Translations under genes and position numbers: made by a program
Shown here: positions 1 to 4,605 of the stretch, one piece after another
Numbering within the stretch: the first letter of the stretch is position 1
Layout of the letters: the number at the start of each line of letters is the position of its first letter
Origin: an uncultured Selenomonadaceae bacterium
GTDB lineage: Bacteria > Bacillota > Negativicutes > Selenomonadales > Selenomonadaceae
Reading direction: 5' to 3'
DNA: 6,629 nucleotides
NCBI GenBank assembly: GCA_905236325.1
Contig: CAJOPJ010000213.1
Coordinates: 1-6,629 of the forward strand
The notes under the pieces: model-generated
What the model saw: only the letters and a program-made list of their open reading frames with translations
What the model was told of the DNA's origin: nothing
Database searches by the model: none

Positions 1-2929
1 CAGTTTTAGCGTCGGCTCTGTCAAGTTGTCGGATTTTTTCAGTTGCCTGCAAGCCGTCCATTTCAGGCATCCTAACGTCCATTAAAACTGCCGCGTAATA
101 ATTTTCAGGCGACTTTTCAAACATTTCAACAACCTGCAATCCATTTTCTGCGTGGTCAACTTCCATTTCGCGCATTTGCAAAACCATAATCATAATTTCT
201 GCGTTGACCTGCATATCTTCAGCCAATAAAATTTTTTTGCCTGTTAAATCTGCTTTTGTTTTTTCAGTTGCGGAGGATTTATTTTTTTTCTTCAATGCGG
301 TTTTAAATTCCTCAAGCAAATGACCTGGAAACAGCGGCTTTGAAATAAAACTATCCACGCCGACTGACAACGCTTCTTGCTGAATGTCATCCCAATTGTA
401 AGCAGTTAAGATAATTATCGCACTTTCATTGCCGATAATTTGTCTGATTTGCCGCGTGACTTCCAAGCCGTCAAGTTCAGGCATTTTCCAATCAACAATT
501 ATCAAGTCGTAAGGCTTTCGGCGCGCGTGATTCAGTTTTACCATTTCGACTGCTTCTTTGCCTGACAAAACTGTTTCAACTGAAATTCCAACCTGTTCCA
601 AAACCAATTTTGCGTGGTCACAAGCAATTTTATCGTCATCAATCACAAGTACGCTTAAATCTTGCGGCTTAATTTCAATGTCGTCCGTGACATTATTTTT
701 TTCTGAATTTATTAAAGTTATCGCTACTGTGAAAGTTGAGCCGATATTTTTTTCAGATTCGACAGAAATTTTGCCGTTCAACATTTCGACAATATTTTTT
801 GTAATTGCCATACCAAGACCGGTACTGCCATATTTGCTTGTAGTTGTTGAATTTTCTTGGCTGAACGCTTCAAAAATTTTCGGCAAAAAATCTTTCGACA
901 TACCAATACCTGTGTCTTTGACTTCAAATTGAATTGTCGATTTATTTTCAAATTCAGCAATTTTTTCCACGACAAAATCAATGTTACCGCCTTTTGGAGT
1001 AAATTTTACAGCGTTGCTCAACAGGTTAATCAAAATTTGCTGTAACTTCATCTGGTCGCCGATATAATTATCACTGACTTCGCCATTAAATCTGCAGTTG
1101 TAGTTAATTTCTTTTTCTTGGCACTGTGCGCTAAAAATCGTGTTAATCTGTTCAATCAATTTTGAAAATGAAAATTCCTCATTCTTGACAGTCATTCTGC
1201 CACTTTCAATTCGCGACATATCCAAAACATCATTTATCAAACTCAGCAGATGCTGTGCGCTGGTGCCGATTTTTTCAAGATAATCTTTAACCGGCGACGG
1301 CAAATTTTTTTCATGCAGTGCCAAGCTGTTCAGTCCGATAATAGCGTTCATTGGCGTGCGGATTTCGTGCGACATACTTGATAGGAAGGCAGTTTTAGCT
1401 TTGTTTGCTTCTTCGGCAGTTTTTAATGCGTCACTGAGTGCCTGACTTTTCGACATTGAATCGCGCATTTGGTCATCAACATCTAAAAATCCTGCGCCGA
1501 TAATATTATTTTGTTCTTTGACGCTGGCAAAACGCAACATTTCAAAAAATTCCCTGCCTTCGCGTTGAACCAAGTAACTGTAGGAAATTATCGCGTCTTT
1601 AGTCAAAGCGTTGCGAATGTTTGCCGGTTCAATAAAATTTAAAAATTCCTTGCGGTACTCTTGAGCCACAAAATTTTGTGCGTATTTTTGAAATTTATCA
1701 TAGAAAGGAAAATGTTCGCCTTCGTCCGAAGAGCCTTGAACATTCCAAGATTTTTTGTAACAAATGCCGTCGTTCGCGTCAAGATTTACATAATAAACGC
1801 TTTTGTAATTTGACGCTAAAGCATTGATCATATTGTCCTGTTGTGCCCTGTGATGTTCCTGCGCCAAAAGTTCTTCCTGAAGTGCAAGCTGTTCTTCAAG
1901 TTCCTGCTGCTTAATTCTGTTTTCAGTTTCTGCAGTTTCGCGTTCCAAAGTCATTTTTGCATTTTTGCGAAGTTGAAAAATCACAGCCGCAAACAAGGCG
2001 AACAAAATTAAAGTTGCCACAATCGACTGAACAAAATTTCTAAAAATAATTCCTTCGGTAATTGCACTGATTTTGTTGCTGATTACGCTTTCACGAATCA
2101 AATAAGTCAAAATCCAGTTCGTTCCGCGCACAGGCACATAATACAAAGTTTCTTGCACGCCGCCGATTGTGAAACTTACAACGCCTTTTTTGCCGCTTTT
2201 GAAATAATTTTGCATATTTTCCAAGTCAGATTGATTTTCAAAATTTGCAGAATTTAGCGCATTGAAAATATTTTTTTCGCCGGAAAGTCCGCCGAGCACA
2301 ACATTTGTCAGCGAAATGCCGTCCTGCGTGTAAACATTGCAAAAAGTTGTGTCGTTGTTGCCTGTTTGCAACGAAAGACTTTCCAACATCAAATTCATGT
2401 CAATTTCCATAAAACATACAATCAAAGTTTTGCCTTGAAATTGCAGATTATCGACAGGCACTGCGACGATGACTTTTTTGTTGCCGGTGTTGAGATTTTT
2501 TATAGAAATTTGCGGCTCAGTCAAATTTTTGTAGTCGAATTGATATTGATTTATATCATTGCGTGTGCCGCGTGAAGTGTAAATTAAGCCGTCACTATCC
2601 ACAAAAGCAAATTTTTCAAGCCGATAAAGTTGTTTCATTTTTGCTTGATAGGCTTGCATTTTTTCAACGCTGCTTAGGTCGTCGCGTTCCAACAAACCAA
2701 GCGCAATATTCATGTTGGAAATGTAGCCGGTCAAAGTCGAAGAAACAACCTGTTCGCGCCTTCCGGCAAGTTCGTCCAAGTACAAAAGACTAACCGTGCG
2801 AACTGCGTTTTCAGTGTCCAAGCTGACATTTTTTCCATTCCAAATTGTAACAATGAACATCACGACAATAAAAAATACGCTACCGATAACAGTATTGCGA
2901 ATTAAATTTTGTTTTGATTTTTTTTCCAC
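1..2929 (-). CDS. Hybrid sensor histidine kinase with Cache-like sensor, PAS-like segment and two receiver domains (3' end beyond window)
   Basis: A membrane sensor kinase that should autophosphorylate on His and pass phosphate to its own receivers. 976 codons are visible and the C-terminus lies past base 1. Domains seen by translation: membrane helix at about residues 9-30; extracytoplasmic region 31-293 resembling a double Cache domain (FAFVDSDGLIYTS at 107-119, YYVPVRGTNWILTYLI at 263-278); second membrane helix about 296-318; Glu/Gln-rich coiled coil 320-365; PAS-like segment about 366-485; HisKA with H-box SHEIRTPMNAIIG (His521); HATPase_c with N-box NLLSNAVKF (Asn639), G1 DTGIGM (Asp672) and G2 STGLGMAI. 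Receiver 1 has Asp764-766, phospho-acceptor Asp813, Thr842 and Lys864. Receiver 2 has Glu904/Asp905 and acceptor Asp951, and is cut before its Lys. The start is GTG at 2929-2927, with AAAGGA 9 nt upstream; no in-frame ATG lies upstream. The in-frame TTG three codons earlier abuts the Shine-Dalgarno. The ligand is unknown. No DNA-binding domain is visible, though an Hpt or output domain may follow. Confidence 0.95.
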   Translation of the reverse strand, partial: MEKKSKQNLIRNTVIGSVFFIVVMFIVTIWNGKNVSLDTENAVRTVSLLYLDELAGRREQVVSSTLTGYISNMNIALGLLERDDLSSVEKMQAYQAKMKQLYRLEKFAFVDSDGLIYTSRGTRNDINQYQFDYKNLTEPQISIKNLNTGNKKVIVAVPVDNLQFQGKTLIVCFMEIDMNLMLESLSLQTGNNDTTFCNVYTQDGISLTNVVLGGLSGEKNIFNALNSANFENQSDLENMQNYFKSGKKGVVSFTIGGVQETLYYVPVRGTNWILTYLIRESVISNKISAITEGIIFRNFVQSIVATLILFALFAAVIFQLRKNAKMTLERETAETENRIKQQELEEQLALQEELLAQEHHRAQQDNMINALASNYKSVYYVNLDANDGICYKKSWNVQGSSDEGEHFPFYDKFQKYAQNFVAQEYRKEFLNFIEPANIRNALTKDAIISYSYLVQREGREFFEMLRFASVKEQNNIIGAGFLDVDDQMRDSMSKSQALSDALKTAEEANKAKTAFLSSMSHEIRTPMNAIIGLNSLALHEKNLPSPVKDYLEKIGTSAQHLLSLINDVLDMSRIESGRMTVKNEEFSFSKLIEQINTIFSAQCQEKEINYNCRFNGEVSDNYIGDQMKLQQILINLLSNAVKFTPKGGNIDFVVEKIAEFENKSTIQFEVKDTGIGMSKDFLPKIFEAFSQENSTTTSKYGSTGLGMAITKNIVEMLNGKISVESEKNIGSTFTVAITLINSEKNNVTDDIEIKPQDLSVLVIDDDKIACDHAKLVLEQVGISVETVLSGKEAVEMVKLNHARRKPYDLIIVDWKMPELDGLEVTRQIRQIIGNESAIIILTAYNWDDIQQEALSVGVDSFISKPLFPGHLLEEFKTALKKKNKSSATEKTKADLTGKKILLAEDMQVNAEIMIMVLQMREMEVDHAENGLQVVEMFEKSPENYYAAVLMDVRMPEMDGLQATEKIRQLDRADAKT

Positions 2930-2938
2930 GCGGCTCAA

Positions 2939-2944
2939 TCCTTT
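2939..2944 (-). promoter_or_regulatory. Ribosome binding site for the minus-strand kinase
   Basis: AAAGGA on the minus strand, followed by 9 nt and then GTG at 2929. This site decides the start: it supports the GTG and argues against the in-frame TTG at 2938-2936, which would touch the Shine-Dalgarno sequence. Confidence 0.7.
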
Positions 2945-2965
2945 GTGTAAAATTTTATTTGTAAA

Positions 2966-2994
2966 ATTATACAGCGCAAAAATTTTTTAGGCAA
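2966..2994 (-). promoter_or_regulatory. Sigma70-type promoter for the minus-strand kinase
   Basis: Read on the minus strand: -35 TTGCCT (2994-2989), a 17-nt spacer, and a perfect -10 TATAAT (2971-2966). Transcription would start near 2959, leaving a leader of about 30 nt before the GTG. The hexamers and spacing are seen directly; use in vivo is inferred. The background is AT-rich, so TATAAT alone would be weak evidence. The ideal spacing and position carry the call. Confidence 0.65.
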
Positions 2995-3008
2995 CTTATA
3001 GGCTTATT

Positions 3009-3020
3009 TTTGTTAACTAA
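3009..3020. promoter_or_regulatory. Imperfect palindrome between divergent promoters, possible operator
   Basis: TTTGTTAACTAA, a GTTAAC core with matching outer TT/AA and one mismatched pair. Its centre (about 3014.5) lies almost midway between the two predicted start sites (about 2959 and 3067), near -52 to -55 for each. That would suit one activator serving both promoters. The site is short and AT-rich, so chance is a real alternative. Confidence 0.2.
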
Positions 3021-3031
3021 GAATCGAATTA

Positions 3032-3060
3032 TTGCAAAAAATAAAATTCAACATTATAAT
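3032..3060 (+). promoter_or_regulatory. Sigma70-type promoter for the plus-strand three-gene operon
   Basis: -35 TTGCAA (3032-3037), a 17-nt spacer, and a perfect -10 TATAAT (3055-3060). The predicted start is near 3067, which gives a leader of about 20 nt before ATG 3087. It mirrors the minus-strand promoter, with about 37 bp between the two -35 boxes. No further convincing promoter was seen before the second or third gene, so this one probably drives all three. Confidence 0.65.
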
Positions 3061-3086
3061 TTCAAAAAAAAGTTGAAGTGATTGCA

Positions 3087-3863
3087 ATGAAAATAAATTT
3101 TATAAAATTCAATACCGAAATTGGAAAAAATAAGCCGGCGACTATGAACAGCACAAATAATTATTGTCCATTTTGCCACGTGGAAGAATTGCAAAATATT
3201 ATCGACACCGACGGCGATATAATTTTTCTGCGCAACAAATACACTGTAATTGATGGCGCAGATCAATTTGTTTTGATTGAAGGCAAAGGTCACAACGACA
3301 TGCCAAATTATACAAAAGAACATATGCGCCGAGTTATCAAAATGGGGCTTAAACATTGGCGCGAACTTTTAAATTCAGGCAAGTACGCCGAAGTTTTGTT
3401 TTTTAAAAATTTCGGTCCAATGAGCGGCGGAACAATTTTGCACGCGCATATGCAAATTGTCGCTTTTCCAAAACTTGATTCTGAATTGCTTTTTGAAGAA
3501 ATTGAACTTGAAGGCATTGAAATTGCAAAATCTGACGGCGTGCAAATAAACATTTCAAATAAACCACGTGTCGGATTCGGCGAACTAAATATCATTGTTG
3601 AGCCGGGCGGAAATTTAGATACTCTGGCTGATTATCTGCAAATTGCCGTGCATTATTTGATGAATCACTTCCGAAAAAATCTGACAAGTTACAATATTTT
3701 TTTCTATCGGCAAGGCGAAAAAATTTTTGCCAAAGTTATGCCGCGATTTGCAACTTCGCCTTACTTTGTCGGTTATAACATTCACTTTCAACCAACAAAT
3801 ATTTATCAAATTGCCGACGAAGTAAAAAATATTTATTTTAAAGGTGGAAAATCAAATGACTAA
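3087..3863 (+). CDS. GalT/HIT-superfamily protein, DUF4931-like, putative nucleotidyltransferase or hydrolase
   Basis: 258 residues, soluble, with no signal peptide. It looks like a short relative of galactose-1-phosphate uridylyltransferase (about 350 residues). A CPFC zinc knuckle (Cys27, Cys30) is followed by EGKGHND (His69), which lines up with the RVICFSPDH region of E. coli GalT. Then FKNFGPMSGGTILHAHMQI supplies Asn108, His119, His121 and Gln123. With His119 as the anchor, Asn108 sits at the spacing of GalT Asn153, and His121 and Gln123 match nucleophile His166 and Gln168. Thr116 stands where GalT has Ser161. The HAH in place of HPH, the short length and the neighbours make true GalT unlikely. 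I recall this architecture as DUF4931, which has no established function as far as I know. ATG 3087 is preferred, with a weak GAAGTG at 3075-3080; an in-frame GTG at 3078 would add three residues but overlaps that site. The gene is first in the operon and overlaps the TPR gene by 8 nt. The substrate cannot be read from the sequence. Confidence 0.85.
   Translation: MKINFIKFNTEIGKNKPATMNSTNNYCPFCHVEELQNIIDTDGDIIFLRNKYTVIDGADQFVLIEGKGHNDMPNYTKEHMRRVIKMGLKHWRELLNSGKYAEVLFFKNFGPMSGGTILHAHMQIVAFPKLDSELLFEEIELEGIEIAKSDGVQINISNKPRVGFGELNIIVEPGGNLDTLADYLQIAVHYLMNHFRKNLTSYNIFFYRQGEKIFAKVMPRFATSPYFVGYNIHFQPTNIYQIADEVKNIYFKGGKSND
3841..3863 (+). promoter_or_regulatory. RBS and 8-nt stop/start overlap coupling the GalT-like and TPR genes
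   Basis: AAGGTGG (3841-3847) lies 8 nt before ATG 3856. That ATG is inside the end of the upstream gene, and ATGACTAA (3856-3863) is shared by the two frames. The arrangement implies translational coupling. It also favours ATG 3856 over the in-frame GTG at 3844, which lies within the Shine-Dalgarno sequence. Confidence 0.7.
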
Positions 3864-4575
3864 AAAAAATAATCAAGAAAGTTTTTTCAGCGGCTGGACG
3901 GCATTTGGAATAGTTTTTTTTGTAGTATTTGTAATTTTGATTATTATTCAGCAGTTGGTTGAAAATTTCGGCGGCGAAAGTGAAACTGCGTCGGAAAATC
4001 CAACTTTTGTCGGTCAAAGTTTTAAGCCTGCTGAACATGAACAATTTCAATCGCAAAATCAACCTGAAAATAATTCTGAAACCGAAAATAATTCTGAAAC
4101 CGAACTTGCCGATAAAGCAAAAAATCTGAACGACTCAAACCTCTCCGAAGAAGACAAACAGGCAATTTTGGAACAAATGGCCTCGCAGGGCGAAAAACAA
4201 ATTTCTCAAGGCGACTATCAAGCCGCATTGAAAACTTACAATGAAATTATTTCAAAAAATCCGAACGATGAAAATGCAAGAAATCGTCGCGGCGATGTCT
4301 ATCAAAATATGCAAAATCACAGCCGTGCGATTGAAGATTATGACGTGGCAATTCAATTAAATTCTGACTTTGCCATTGCCTATTGCAGTCGCGCAAAATC
4401 TTTTATAAAGCTTGGAAATTATGAACAAGCAATGGCTGATTTGCAAAAAGCTGTGGAACTTAAGCCGGATTTTGTTGACGCTTATAAAAATTTATCAATT
4501 TGCTATCGAGTTCTTGGTGACAATGAAAAGGCGCAATATTATCTAAACATTGCAAATTCATTGCCGAATCAGTAA
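3856..4575 (+). CDS. Membrane-anchored TPR-repeat protein
   Basis: 239 residues. A short Lys-containing N-terminus precedes one strongly hydrophobic helix (about residues 14-34). Next comes a Glu/Asn/Gln/Ser-rich linker (about 35-100), then tetratricopeptide repeats from about 105 to the end: ASQGEKQISQGDYQAALKTY, RRGDVYQNMQNHSRAIEDY, SRAKSFIKLGNYEQAMADL and a last, partial copy, NLSICYRVLGDNEKAQYYL. The consensus TPR spacing of G/Y/A positions, with Asn-Pro or Lys-Pro at helix ends, is visible. TPRs are protein-protein scaffolds, so no enzymatic role is expected. The positive N-terminus and acidic segment after the helix suggest N-in/C-out, which places the TPRs outside the cytoplasm. The gene overlaps the upstream gene by 8 nt and lies 30 nt before the solute-binding-type kinase. 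I infer a role as accessory to that kinase or to a membrane complex. The partner is unknown, and no specific gene name can be supported. Confidence 0.88.
   Translation: MTKKNNQESFFSGWTAFGIVFFVVFVILIIIQQLVENFGGESETASENPTFVGQSFKPAEHEQFQSQNQPENNSETENNSETELADKAKNLNDSNLSEEDKQAILEQMASQGEKQISQGDYQAALKTYNEIISKNPNDENARNRRGDVYQNMQNHSRAIEDYDVAIQLNSDFAIAYCSRAKSFIKLGNYEQAMADLQKAVELKPDFVDAYKNLSICYRVLGDNEKAQYYLNIANSLPNQ
4066..4104 (+). repeat. Two perfect 18-bp tandem repeats in the TPR gene linker
   Basis: GAAAATAATTCTGAAACC occurs twice back to back (4066-4083 and 4084-4101), followed by the first three bases of a third copy. It encodes two ENNSET units in the acidic linker between the membrane helix and the TPRs. 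Because the unit is a multiple of three, copy-number change would lengthen or shorten the linker without a frameshift. Confidence 0.85.
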
Positions 4576-4592
4576 CCAAAATTTTTTCGGCG

Positions 4593-4598
4593 AAAGGA
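4593..4598 (+). promoter_or_regulatory. Ribosome binding site for the plus-strand kinase
   Basis: AAAGGA, 7 nt before ATG 4606, inside the 30-nt gap after the TPR stop codon. It is the same core sequence as the RBS of the minus-strand kinase. It supports independent translation of the third operon gene. Confidence 0.7.
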
Positions 4599-4605
4599 TA
4601 CTACA

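Noticed and set aside
558..1045. Short plus-strand open frames opposite the minus-strand kinase
   Set aside because: They lie antisense to the conserved receiver and HATPase_c coding region. Their translations are low-complexity, with no recognisable domain.
2936..2938. TTG as the start of the minus-strand kinase
   Set aside because: It directly abuts the AAAGGA Shine-Dalgarno sequence. The GTG 9 nt downstream has proper spacing.
2366..2990. Series of short plus-strand open frames opposite the kinase sensor region
   Set aside because: They shadow the real minus-strand frame, which encodes a coherent membrane helix and Cache-like domain.
3064..3071. Run of eight A residues near the predicted transcription start, with similar runs just inside two gene starts (around 2918-2925 and 3862-3869), as phase-variation tracts
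   Set aside because: Eight-base A runs are common in DNA this AT-rich, and all the frames are intact. Nothing shows variability, so a slippage switch is unsupported.
3308..3809. Minus-strand open frames within the GalT-like gene
   Set aside because: They are antisense to a gene with clear catalytic motifs, and they show no family features of their own.
3087..3863. Naming the GalT-like gene galT
   Set aside because: It is much shorter than GalT, has HAH instead of HPH, and has no galactose-pathway neighbours. Only superfamily membership is supported.
4585..4595. TTTCG-G-CGAAA inverted repeat with a nearby T run, in the gap before the second kinase, as a terminator
   Set aside because: The loop would be one base, the stem is tiny and AT-rich, and the T run precedes the repeat rather than following it. 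It cannot act as an intrinsic terminator for the plus strand.
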